Origin: Neolewinella maritima | GTDB taxonomy: Bacteria; Bacteroidota; Bacteroidia; Chitinophagales; Saprospiraceae | Length of the DNA: 64,000 nt | Assembly (NCBI RefSeq): GCF_923081025.1 | Contig: NZ_CAKLPZ010000001.1 | Span: 186,001-250,000, forward strand | Direction of reading: 5' to 3' | Part shown: positions 1 to 7,771 of the stretch, one piece after another | How the letters are laid out: each line of letters opens with the position of its first letter | Numbering within the stretch: position 1 is the stretch's first letter | Translations under genes and position numbers: made by a program | Notes under the pieces: model-generated | What the model was told of the DNA's origin: nothing | Database searches by the model: none | Seen by the model: the letters and a program-made list of their open reading frames with translations, nothing else

Positions 1-3000
1 TCCGGAACGAGCTCTGCGCCAGGATCTCCGGATCCAGTGATTCGTAGTAGCGCAGGCGTTCGGCGGTGTTCTGCGCCAGGGTCCTGATCACGTCGGCTAC
101 CCGTTCCGTATTCTCGCTGCGGAAGTAGGCATCCAGCATGATAAAGGCCTCGTAGTAGAGGGGGAAGTTCATGTCCGGGAAGGCCTCGAAGTACTTATCC
201 CCCACCTGCAGGGCCCGCTCGGTATCCCCGCGCTGCATGAGCTCGTCCATCGTGCGCAGCATCACGCCGCGCATTGACTGGATAGCCGGGGCGTAGCTCG
301 TGTTGACGTAGGTATCCTCGGTATCGAAGTTACCCCACTTCCAGGTGTTCATGATCAGGTCGTAGTTCTTGTCTACGTCGATGCCGCCGGGACCGATGTT
401 CTGGTACCGCTCCACCTGCGAGGGCGTGCGGGTGGCCGTCAGTTGCAGGGCCAGTCCTTCGAGCTGCATGTAGTCTTCCAGACCCAGGAACTTCGAGGGG
501 TTAGAGGTCACGGCAAAGTAGATGGGCCGGGTGTAGAAGTTGGAGTTGATGATATCCAGGATGGCCAGCTCGTCCTTCTGCATCGACCGTCCGTTGATCC
601 GCAGGGGGATGTTCTGCACTACGGGCTTGCCGGCCGGCGTCAGCCAGGGGGCCTGCTTGAGTTTGTTGGGGTCCACGCGCAGACTCACGTTGCAGGTAGA
701 GTAGGTAGTCTCGACTACCCGGCCACTGCGCTGATCCACCAGGTTCTTGTCCGTGGCGATCTCGTTCATGAAGGTCTCCAGGCTCACGGGTGGGGCCTGC
801 TCGCAGCCGGTGCCCTGGGGGAGGGACGGATTGTAGAACTGTACGTTGTTGCGGAGTTTGCCACGGGTCTGATCCGCGGTGAGTTGCAGGTCGATGACCG
901 GCGACTCGTTCATTTGGTAGCGCAGCAGGTCGATGTACCAGTCTACGGCGATCAGACTGAGGTTGACTACCCGCACGTCCGTACGGATGCCCTCCACCTC
1001 CTGGGCGTACCAGAGGGGATAGGTGTCGTTGTCGCCGTAGGTGAACAGGATGGCGTTCTCGTCCACCGACTCCAGGAAGTTGTGGGCGTAGTCGCGCGCC
1101 GCGGTGTGGCCCGAGCGGTTGTGGTCGTCCCAGTTCTGGGTCACCATCAGTAGCGGAGCGGATAGGGCCAGCAGCGTTACGCCGACGGCCACGGCAGGGC
1201 CCTTGGCCCGGAACTGCTGCTTGACGAACTCGTAGATCGCGGGCACGGCCATGCCGATCCACATACAGAAGACCATGAAGGAGCCCACCAGTACGTAGTC
1301 GCGTTCCCGCGGCTCGTTGGGCGGCTGGTTGGTGTACACGATGATGCCCAATCCCATGATGACGAACAGGGCCAGCAGGGCCAGAAACTCCTCGCCCCGC
1401 TTGCCGGAGTGCCAGAACAGGCCCAGCAGGCCGAGCAGGAAGGGGATCAGGAAGTAGACGTTGCGGGAGGGATCGTTCCTGAACCCGCTCGGCAGCTCGT
1501 CCAGCTCACCGAGCCGCAGCTCGTCGAGGAACTTGATGCCCGTGATCCAGTTGCCGCTGCTTTCGTCCCAGCTGTAGTAGCCCTGCTGCCCGTTCTGCCG
1601 ACCGCTGAAGTTCCACATGAAGTAGCGCCAGTACATCCAGCCGATCTGGTAGTTGAACAGGAAGCGGACGTTGTCCAGCTGGTTGGGCCGGCCGGCGGGC
1701 AGGGGCTGAGAGGGATCCAGGCCCATCCAGCGCTTGTAGAGGTTGGGCCGCCCCTGGGTACCGTCGTACATGCGGGGGAAGAACATCTGCTTGTCCTTCT
1801 CGTACTCGGCGTCGATCTTGTAGTTGGTGTACTCGTACTTGCCGTCGACCAGGCCGTAACGATCGGTAAGCGGTGTAGCCACGATCTGGGCCTCGAACTG
1901 CGGACCGTACACCAGGCTCCGCTCCCCGTACTGCTCGCGGTTGAGGTAGGGCAGCAGACTGGTCACATTGTCCGGATTGTTCATGTTGACCGGCGTCTTG
2001 GCTTCGGCCCGGATCACCACCACGGCGATGACGCTGTAGGCGATCAGGATCGTAGCGATGCCCATGGCCGCCAACTGTACGCCCTGATCGTTGTGCTTGT
2101 GGGCGTAGCGAAAGGCCAGGTAGAGTAGCCCCCCGTAAGCCAGTAGGGTAGGTAGGATGCCGATGTGTACGGGCAAGCCGCTATTCACCATCCCGATCTC
2201 GAACCACTGCCACACGGCCGGTACGCCGATGATGACCAGCGTCTGGATGATGCCGATCATGAGCACGCCGCAGGCCGCAGCGGCAATGAACTGCGCCCAG
2301 CGGGGCAACTTGCGCCCCCCCAGAAAATACGTTGCACCCGCGACCGCGCCAATACCGATGATCTTACCGGCCAGACCGCCCGAGGTGAGCAGTAGACTGG
2401 CGGCGAACATATAGCCCACGATCTTGGCCACCCGCGTCAGGAACACCTGCCCCCGCTCGCGCAGGTAAAATAGCAGCGTGATGAAGGGCAGGGCCAGAAT
2501 ACTCAGCAGGTGAACGCCCGAGGAAAGGCCGATGCAGAAGATGCTGAACACCAGCCAGCGGTAGGCCAGGTAGTCCTGCGTGCGCGGCGTGGTGTAGTAG
2601 CGAATGGCCGCCCAGACCGTCATACAGGTGAAGAAGAACGACATGGCGTACACCTCGCCCTCTACGGCCGAAAACCAGACGGAGGTCGTGAAGGCGACCG
2701 AAAGCCCGGCCACCAGTCCGCTGCCGGCAATGGCGATGACCTGACCGCCGCCGATCTCGGCCCGCTCGTCGCGGCCGGTCAGCCCCAGTAGCGCCATCCG
2801 CATCGTAGCCCAGGAAATGAAGGTGGCCCCGAAGGCCGTGCAGAGGGCCGACATACCGTTGACGAAGGCGGCGATGAAGGCCGGATCGTCGCTCAGTAGC
2901 CCGCCCAGGCCGGCAAACATGCGGCCGATGAGCAGAAACAGCGGAGCGCCGGGGGGGTGCACGACCTGGAGCTTGTAGGCACCGAGGATGAACTCGCCGA

Positions 3001-3106
3001 CGTCCCAGAGACTGCCCGTGCGCTCTACGCTGAGCAGCAGTACGGTAGCGGTGAGGAGGAAGACCACCCAACCGGTCAGCTGATGGAGACGGTGTAATTT
3101 ACCCAT
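1..3106 (-). CDS. DUF2723/TMEM260-like membrane glycosyltransferase, C-terminus cut by window edge
   Basis: The frame is open from ATG at 3106 to the left edge (1035 codons), so the C-terminus lies outside the window. The N-terminal half is a series of hydrophobic helices. The first loop carries an acidic WDVGEF motif followed by a VVHPPGAPLF stretch, as in GT-C type membrane glycosyltransferases of the DUF2723 family. Human TMEM260, a member of the same family, is a protein O-mannosyltransferase. A soluble region follows, with YGDNDTYPLWYAQ at about residue 680, and the visible C-terminus looks helical and TPR-like. Length and order fit Bacteroidota DUF2723 proteins of about 1000-1100 residues. 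Known of the family: transfer of a sugar from a lipid donor to exported proteins. Inferred: a role in general O-glycosylation of periplasmic or surface proteins. Family assignment is firm, substrate is not. Confidence 0.85.
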   Translation of the reverse strand, partial: MGKLHRLHQLTGWVVFLLTATVLLLSVERTGSLWDVGEFILGAYKLQVVHPPGAPLFLLIGRMFAGLGGLLSDDPAFIAAFVNGMSALCTAFGATFISWATMRMALLGLTGRDERAEIGGGQVIAIAGSGLVAGLSVAFTTSVWFSAVEGEVYAMSFFFTCMTVWAAIRYYTTPRTQDYLAYRWLVFSIFCIGLSSGVHLLSILALPFITLLFYLRERGQVFLTRVAKIVGYMFAASLLLTSGGLAGKIIGIGAVAGATYFLGGRKLPRWAQFIAAAACGVLMIGIIQTLVIIGVPAVWQWFEIGMVNSGLPVHIGILPTLLAYGGLLYLAFRYAHKHNDQGVQLAAMGIATILIAYSVIAVVVIRAEAKTPVNMNNPDNVTSLLPYLNREQYGERSLVYGPQFEAQIVATPLTDRYGLVDGKYEYTNYKIDAEYEKDKQMFFPRMYDGTQGRPNLYKRWMGLDPSQPLPAGRPNQLDNVRFLFNYQIGWMYWRYFMWNFSGRQNGQQGYYSWDESSGNWITGIKFLDELRLGELDELPSGFRNDPSRNVYFLIPFLLGLLGLFWHSGKRGEEFLALLALFVIMGLGIIVYTNQPPNEPRERDYVLVGSFMVFCMWIGMAVPAIYEFVKQQFRAKGPAVAVGVTLLALSAPLLMVTQNWDDHNRSGHTAARDYAHNFLESVDENAILFTYGDNDTYPLWYAQEVEGIRTDVRVVNLSLIAVDWYIDLLRYQMNESPVIDLQLTADQTRGKLRNNVQFYNPSLPQGTGCEQAPPVSLETFMNEIATDKNLVDQRSGRVVETTYSTCNVSLRVDPNKLKQAPWLTPAGKPVVQNIPLRINGRSMQKDELAILDIINSNFYTRPIYFAVTSNPSKFLGLEDYMQLEGLALQLTATRTPSQVERYQNIGPGGIDVDKNYDLIMNTWKWGNFDTEDTYVNTSYAPAIQSMRGVMLRTMDELMQRGDTERALQVGDKYFEAFPDMNFPLYYEAFIMLDAYFRSENTERVADVIRTLAQNTAERLRYYESLDPEILAQSSFR

Positions 3107-3134
3107 GTGGCGGAGCTTGTCGTTGCAAACGGCG

Positions 3135-3142
3135 CAAAGTTA
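3135..3142 (-). promoter_or_regulatory. -7 box TAACTTTG upstream of the DUF2723 gene
   Basis: TAACTTTG on the minus strand matches the Bacteroidota TANNTTTG element and lies about 29 bases before the ATG at 3106. No clear -33 TTG is seen. Confidence 0.45.
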
Positions 3143-3159
3143 CGCAATATTGGAGCGGC

Positions 3160-4269
3160 CTAGAGCCAGTCCGGTGCCTCGTCGCGGGTCTTGTCGGGGT
3201 GCGGCCGGTGGTCGTGATCGGCGGTGAAGTCCCAGTCGTAGGTGTCTAGCCCGCGGATGGATTCAGCCAGCAGACGGATGCAGTCGGCAATGTCCTGCTG
3301 ATTGGCCATTTCGATGACCTGGTGCATGTTGCGCAGGGGGATGGAAATAGCCCCGGCGATGCTGCCCTTCTTGCCGTAGCGCTGTACGGCGGCCGTATCG
3401 GTGCCGCCGGCCGGCAGCAGTTCGAGCTGGTAGCTGATGTCCTTGTCCCGGGCCACGCCCTTGAGGTAGTTGACCATGCGGTAGTCAGAGATGACTGAGC
3501 CGTCGAGCACCTTGATGGCCGCGCCGCCGCCCAGGCAGGTGACGCGCTCCTGGGGTGCACCGCCGGGTACGTCGTAGGCGATGGTCACGTCGAGGCCGAA
3601 GCCGAAGTCGGGATCGATGTGGCTCACGCTGCCCATGGCGCCCCGCAGGCCCACCTCTTCCTGCACGGTGAAGGTGGCGTAGAGGTCGTAGGGGATGTCC
3701 TGTCCCTTCAGCTCGCGCAGTACCTCCAACAGGATGAATACGGAGACGCGGTTGTCGAGCGACTTACCGGTCACGCAGTGGCCGATCTCCACCAGCTCGC
3801 GCTCGCGGGTGATGGGGTCGCCGACGCCGACCAGCTTATCGACCTCCTCCTTGGGCAGGCCCAGGTCGATGAAGTAGTCCGTGATGGGCACCACCTTGCT
3901 GCGTTCGTCGGGCTTCATGATGTGGATCGGTTTGGAGCCCATCACGCCCAGCACATCCCGGCGGCCGTGTACAACCACGCGCTGGGCGGTGAGTGTCTTT
4001 GGGTCGAAGCCGCCCAGGGGCAGGAAGCGGATGAAGCCGTTGTCGTCGACGTGGTTGACGATGAAGCCGATCTCGTCCATGTGGGCGGCCACCATCACGC
4101 GCTTGGGCTGACGGCCCTTCTTTACGGCAATCACGTTGCCCATATTGTCGATACTGACCTCGTCGGCCAGCTCGCGTAATTCTTCCAGGATAACGTTCCG
4201 GATACGGCGCTCGAAGCCCGATACGCCGGGGGTTTCGCAGATCGTGCGAAGCAAAGCAAAGTTGTTCAT
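3160..4269 (-). CDS. M42 family metallopeptidase (aminopeptidase)
   Basis: A 369-residue protein of full family length. Metal-binding positions of the M42/FrvX aminopeptidases are visible: H63 and D65 in AAHMDE, D172 in LDNR, the acidic pair E204-E205 in VQEEVGLRG, D227 in LDVTIAYD, and H316 near the end in RNMHQV. These proteins are di-metal cytosolic aminopeptidases that form large dodecameric shells and remove N-terminal residues from peptides. No signal peptide is present. The gene lies 53 bases upstream of the DUF2723 gene on the same strand, but that gene appears to have its own promoter. The ATG at 4269 gives the usual N-terminus. Some relatives are annotated as endoglucanase or glutamyl aminopeptidase; peptidase is the safe call. 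Confidence 0.92.
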   Translation of the reverse strand: MNNFALLRTICETPGVSGFERRIRNVILEELRELADEVSIDNMGNVIAVKKGRQPKRVMVAAHMDEIGFIVNHVDDNGFIRFLPLGGFDPKTLTAQRVVVHGRRDVLGVMGSKPIHIMKPDERSKVVPITDYFIDLGLPKEEVDKLVGVGDPITRERELVEIGHCVTGKSLDNRVSVFILLEVLRELKGQDIPYDLYATFTVQEEVGLRGAMGSVSHIDPDFGFGLDVTIAYDVPGGAPQERVTCLGGGAAIKVLDGSVISDYRMVNYLKGVARDKDISYQLELLPAGGTDTAAVQRYGKKGSIAGAISIPLRNMHQVIEMANQQDIADCIRLLAESIRGLDTYDWDFTADHDHRPHPDKTRDEAPDWL

Positions 4270-4302
4270 AGGTGTTTATGTAGGGTATACTAGGTGCGGC
4301 GC

Positions 4303-4332
4303 CAAAACTAATGAATTGTTCGGACAACAATT
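4303..4332 (-). promoter_or_regulatory. Promoter with inverted repeat upstream of the M42 gene
   Basis: On the minus strand TAGTTTTG (4310-4303) matches TANNTTTG and has a TTG 17 bases upstream. Between them lies a perfect 7-bp inverted repeat, AATTGTT at 4314-4320 and AACAATT at 4326-4332 with a 5-base spacer, which could be an operator. Regulator unknown. Confidence 0.45.
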
Positions 4333-4407
4333 TAATCTGCCAAATTAGCTCCTTCAACCCCTCAGCGTGACCCTACAAATAATAAAACCGGCTATACGCA
4401 CTCTCCG

Positions 4408-4424
4408 GGCGGGGTCGCGGGTGC
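4408..4424 (-). repeat. Dispersed 17-bp motif GCACCCGCGACCCCGCC
   Basis: Exact 17-mer shared with 19491-19507 and 51255-51271; see the finding on this repeat family. Confidence 0.7.
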
Positions 4425-4465
4425 GGGTTGAATTTACTAGTAGGGTACAACGGATAGTACAACGT

Positions 4466-4506
4466 CTCCGTGGCACCTCCGTGCTATCCTCCGTGTCCCC
4501 TCCGTG
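4466..4506 (+). repeat. CTCCGTG cluster, four copies
   Basis: CTCCGTG starts at 4466, 4477, 4489 and 4500, so copies recur every 11-12 bases. The same word forms one arm of the palindrome at 38250-38352. Confidence 0.75.
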
Positions 4507-4606
4507 TTGAGTCTACAAGCGCAGCGAGCATTCCTAACCCAAACAACTTCCCCCCGAGCCCCCCCGTTACCCCCTCAGCTACACCACCGACAAAACAACA
4601 CAGCAT

Positions 4607-6163
4607 ATGGACCCCATCAAGATCCTCTGGGCCGACGACGAGATCGACCTGTTCAAGCCCCAGCTCCTGTTCCTGAAGAAGAAGGGCTACGAGGTCACTA
4701 CCGTCACCAACGGCCACGACGCCCTGGAGGAGATGGAACTGAAAAAGGACATCGATATCGTATTCCTCGATGAGAGTATGCCTGGTCTCACCGGACTGGA
4801 AACCCTGAGCCGCATCAAGGAGCTACAGCCGTCCATTCCCGTAGTGATGATCACCAAGAACGAGGCCGAGGACGTGATGGAGGAGGCCATCGGCAGCCAG
4901 ATCACCGATTACCTGATCAAGCCCGTCAACCCCTCGCAGATCCTGCTGACCCTCAAGAAGATCGTCGACGAAAAGCGGCTAGTGCGCGAAAAGACTAGCA
5001 GCGACTACCAGCAGGAGTTCCGCCAGCTGCTCATGCAGATCAACTCGGGACTGGACAAGGAGGAGTGGGTAGACATGTACAAGAAGATCATCGGCTGGGA
5101 GCTGAAGCTCGACGAGAGCAACTCCGAGCAGATGGGCGAGATCCTGGCCGTGCAGAAGCGGGAGGCCAACGCCGAGTTCAGCAAGTTCATCGAGCGCAAC
5201 TACCTCGACTGGGTAGCCGGCGACGAGGCGCCCATCATGAGCCATAACCTGATGCGCGAAAAGGTCTTCCCCCACCTCAATAAGGAGCGCCCCACGGTGA
5301 TGGTGCTGCTGGACAACATGCGCTTCGACCAGTGGAAGGTAATCGAGCCCTACCTGAGCGAGCTCTTCCGCGTGGAGGAGGAAGATTACTTCTACAGCAT
5401 CCTGCCCACCGCCACCCAGTACAGCCGCAACGCCATCTTCGCCGGCATGTGGCCCGCAGAGATCGAGAAGCACTACAAGGACTGGTGGCTGAACGACTCC
5501 GAGGAGGGCGGCAAAAACAACCACGAAGCCGACCTGCTGGGCAAGCAGATCGAGCGCCTCCTGCGCCGCAAGGACATCAAGTGGGAGTACACTAAGGTGA
5601 CCCGCACCAACTTCGCCCGGCAGATGCAGGACCGTGCCCTCGACTTTCTGAACAACGACTTCTCGGTCATCGTCTATAACTTCATCGACATGCTCAGCCA
5701 CGCGCGCACCGAGATGGAAGTGCTCAAGGAGCTGGCCGGCGACGAAAAAGCCTACCGTAGCCTCACCCGCTCGTGGTTTGAGAACAGCCCGCTCTACGCT
5801 ACCCTGCGCCGGCTGTCGGAGCGCGACATCACCCTCATCGTCACCACGGACCACGGCACCATCCGCGTCAACACCCCCAGTCGGGTGATCGGCGACCGCG
5901 ACACCAGCACCAACCTGCGCTACAAACTGGGCCGCAACCTCCAGTACGAGACCAAGGACGTGCTCGAAGTCCGCGAGCCCAAGGAGGCTAAACTACCCCG
6001 TCCGAACCTGAGCAGTAGCTTCATTTTCGCCAAGGAGGACAAGTTTTTCCTCTACCCCAACAGCTACAACTACTACAACAATTACTACCGCGACACCTTC
6101 CAGCACGGGGGCATCAGCCTGGAGGAGATCATCTGTCCGGTGATCCGGTTGCGGACTAGGTAG
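4607..6163 (+). CDS. porX: PorX-type response regulator with PglZ effector domain
   Basis: A 518-residue protein with an N-terminal receiver domain (about 1-120: acidic pair D10-D11, phosphoacceptor D55 in VFLDES, T83, K105 in LIKPV) and a long C-terminal PglZ/alkaline phosphatase-like domain (about 200-518, with LLDNMRFDQW and TTDHGTIRV as likely metal-binding segments). This order and length are those of PorX, the response regulator that acts with the histidine kinase PorY and sigma factor SigP to control type IX secretion genes in Porphyromonas; its PglZ domain is a zinc-dependent phosphodiesterase acting on oligonucleotides. No kinase gene is adjacent. Receiver residues are intact, so phosphorylation control is expected. 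Target genes in this organism cannot be read from the window. Confidence 0.93.
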   Translation: MDPIKILWADDEIDLFKPQLLFLKKKGYEVTTVTNGHDALEEMELKKDIDIVFLDESMPGLTGLETLSRIKELQPSIPVVMITKNEAEDVMEEAIGSQITDYLIKPVNPSQILLTLKKIVDEKRLVREKTSSDYQQEFRQLLMQINSGLDKEEWVDMYKKIIGWELKLDESNSEQMGEILAVQKREANAEFSKFIERNYLDWVAGDEAPIMSHNLMREKVFPHLNKERPTVMVLLDNMRFDQWKVIEPYLSELFRVEEEDYFYSILPTATQYSRNAIFAGMWPAEIEKHYKDWWLNDSEEGGKNNHEADLLGKQIERLLRRKDIKWEYTKVTRTNFARQMQDRALDFLNNDFSVIVYNFIDMLSHARTEMEVLKELAGDEKAYRSLTRSWFENSPLYATLRRLSERDITLIVTTDHGTIRVNTPSRVIGDRDTSTNLRYKLGRNLQYETKDVLEVREPKEAKLPRPNLSSSFIFAKEDKFFLYPNSYNYYNNYYRDTFQHGGISLEEIICPVIRLRTR

Positions 6164-6177
6164 GGGCTCTGCGATAA

Positions 6178-7599
6178 ATGACTACGATGTACGACGCGGT
6201 AATTATCGGCTCCGGGCCGAACGGGCTCAGCGCCGGCTGCTACCTGGCCCGTCAGGGGCTGCGTGTGCTCATCCTGGAAGCCCACGCCGAGATCGGTGGC
6301 GGCACCCGCACGGCCGAACTTACGCTGCCTGGCTACCGGCACGACGTCTGCTCGGCGGTGCACCCCTTCGGCTACCTCTCGCCCTACTTTCAGGAACTGC
6401 AACTGGAGCGGTACGGACTGGAGTGGGTCTTCCCCCGGGCCTCGGTGGCTCACCCGCTGGACGGGCAGGACGCGGTCATGCTCCACAAATCGGTCGCCGA
6501 AACCGCCGCCGGCCTGGGTACGGACGAGCGGGCCTACCGCAAGCTGCTACAGCCGCTGGCCGAACACGTCGACTGGCTGATGGAGGATGCCCTGGGTCCG
6601 CTGGGTATCCCCGAACACCCGCTCTTCCTGGCCCGCTTCGGGATGCGGGCCGCACTGCCCGCCACCCTGTTTTCCAAGTTGGCCTTCCGCGGCGAGCGGG
6701 CCCGGGCGCTCTTTGCCGGCTGTACCGCCCACAGTGTGCTGCCCTTCGATAAGTTTTTCACTACCGCCCTGGGACTCACCTTCCTGGCCTCCGGTCACGC
6801 CGTAGACTGGCCGGTAGCCAGGGGTGGCTCCCGGGCTATCTCCGGGGCCATGCAACGCTGCTTCGAGGAGGCCGGCGGCGAGATCCGGCTGAATACTCGC
6901 GTGGAGCAGTTCTCCCAGCTCCCGCCGGCCCGGTCCTACGTATTCGACACCAACCCGCACCAGCTCTCCGCCATCGCCGGTGATGAGCTACCCGGCACCT
7001 ACCGCAGGCGGCTGGAGAAGTTCGTGTACGGCCCCGGCGTCTTTAAGATCGACTACGCCCTCGACGGGCCCATCCCGTGGACCGATCCGCGCTGCCGCGA
7101 CGCCTCCACCGTACACCTGGGCGGCACCTTTGCCGAGATCGCCGCAGCCGAAAAGCGGGTCTGGCAGGGCAAGCACGCCGAACGCCCCTACGTACTACTA
7201 GCCCAGCAGAGCGAGTTCGACGGCACCCGCGCCCCCGCCGGTAAGCACACCTGCTGGGCCTATTGCCACGTACCCAACGGCTCGACGGTCGACCAGCGGG
7301 AAACCATCGAGCGACAGATCGAGCGTTTCGCCCCCGGCTTCCGGGACCGCATCCTGGCCCGCAGCAGCATGAACGCCCCGGCCTTCGAGCAGTACAATCC
7401 GAACTACGTAGGCGGTGCGGTCACCGGCGGTGCGGCGGATATCACCCAGCTGTTCACCCGTCCCGTTACCCGCATCGATCCCTACAGTACGCCGAATCCG
7501 AAGATCTTTATCTGCTCGGCCTCCTCGCCGCCGGGCGGGGGCGTGCACGGGATGAATGGGTACCATGCGGCGCGCAGCGTGGTGCGCACATTGGCCTAG
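6178..7599 (+). CDS. FAD-dependent oxidoreductase, phytoene desaturase/PYROXD2-like
   Basis: A 473-residue protein with an N-terminal dinucleotide-binding motif (VIIGSGPNGLSAGCYLA) followed by LEAHAEIGGGTRT, the signature of the phytoene desaturase/amine oxidase superfamily, and a C-terminal FAD-contacting segment, SSPPGGGVHGMNGYHAA. Bacterial members close to PYROXD2 are usually annotated as NAD(P)/FAD-dependent oxidoreductases with unknown substrate. It starts 14 bases after porX and may be cotranscribed, though no functional link is evident. No other carotenoid genes (crtB, crtE) lie nearby, so a carotenoid role is not supported by context. An alternative ATG three codons downstream (6187) is possible. 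Confidence 0.85.
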   Translation: MTTMYDAVIIGSGPNGLSAGCYLARQGLRVLILEAHAEIGGGTRTAELTLPGYRHDVCSAVHPFGYLSPYFQELQLERYGLEWVFPRASVAHPLDGQDAVMLHKSVAETAAGLGTDERAYRKLLQPLAEHVDWLMEDALGPLGIPEHPLFLARFGMRAALPATLFSKLAFRGERARALFAGCTAHSVLPFDKFFTTALGLTFLASGHAVDWPVARGGSRAISGAMQRCFEEAGGEIRLNTRVEQFSQLPPARSYVFDTNPHQLSAIAGDELPGTYRRRLEKFVYGPGVFKIDYALDGPIPWTDPRCRDASTVHLGGTFAEIAAAEKRVWQGKHAERPYVLLAQQSEFDGTRAPAGKHTCWAYCHVPNGSTVDQRETIERQIERFAPGFRDRILARSSMNAPAFEQYNPNYVGGAVTGGAADITQLFTRPVTRIDPYSTPNPKIFICSASSPPGGGVHGMNGYHAARSVVRTLA

Positions 7600-7695
7600 C
7601 CCGCTTCCCGGTCCCTTCTTGTAGGTGTATAAGGGCGCTGCGTATCGCTGTTGGGTCCCCTTGTTAGCATTTCGGTACTGACGTGCATGAGGTAT

Positions 7696-7729
7696 GGGGT
7701 GGTTTCCAATCAGAAACCAAATCCACCCC
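7696..7729 (+). other. Hairpin in the leader of the 1222-residue gene
   Basis: GGTTTC (7701-7706) and GAAACC (7713-7718) pair around a 6-base loop, and GGGGT (7696-7700) pairs with ACCCC (7725-7729) outside a small bulge. It ends about 42 bases before the ATG at 7772 and lacks a T-run, so it is not an obvious terminator. Confidence 0.35.
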
Positions 7730-7771
7730 CACAACATGTAATTTGCACCTCCCCCGACGTTCCTACCCCAC

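Larger units (their letters stand above)
4270..4606. other. 337-bp divergent intergenic region carrying two repeat types
   Basis: The gap lies between the divergent M42 and porX genes. It holds the M42 promoter and inverted repeat (4303-4332), one copy of the dispersed GCACCCGCG motif (4408-4424, minus), a four-copy CTCCGTG cluster (4466-4506), and a C-rich leader before porX. No additional credible open frame was seen. Confidence 0.7.

Noticed and set aside
443-2414. Long plus-strand open frames opposite the DUF2723 gene
   Set aside because: They are antisense shadows of a GC-rich gene: compositions rich in Val/Gly/His without domains, while the minus frame gives a continuous family match.
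4979-5854. 291-codon minus-strand open frame within porX
   Set aside because: It is a shadow of the well-matched PorX coding frame and shows no recognisable domain.
6178-7599. FAD oxidoreductase as a carotenoid biosynthesis gene
   Set aside because: The superfamily fits, but no other carotenoid gene is nearby and the C-terminus is closer to PYROXD2-like proteins.
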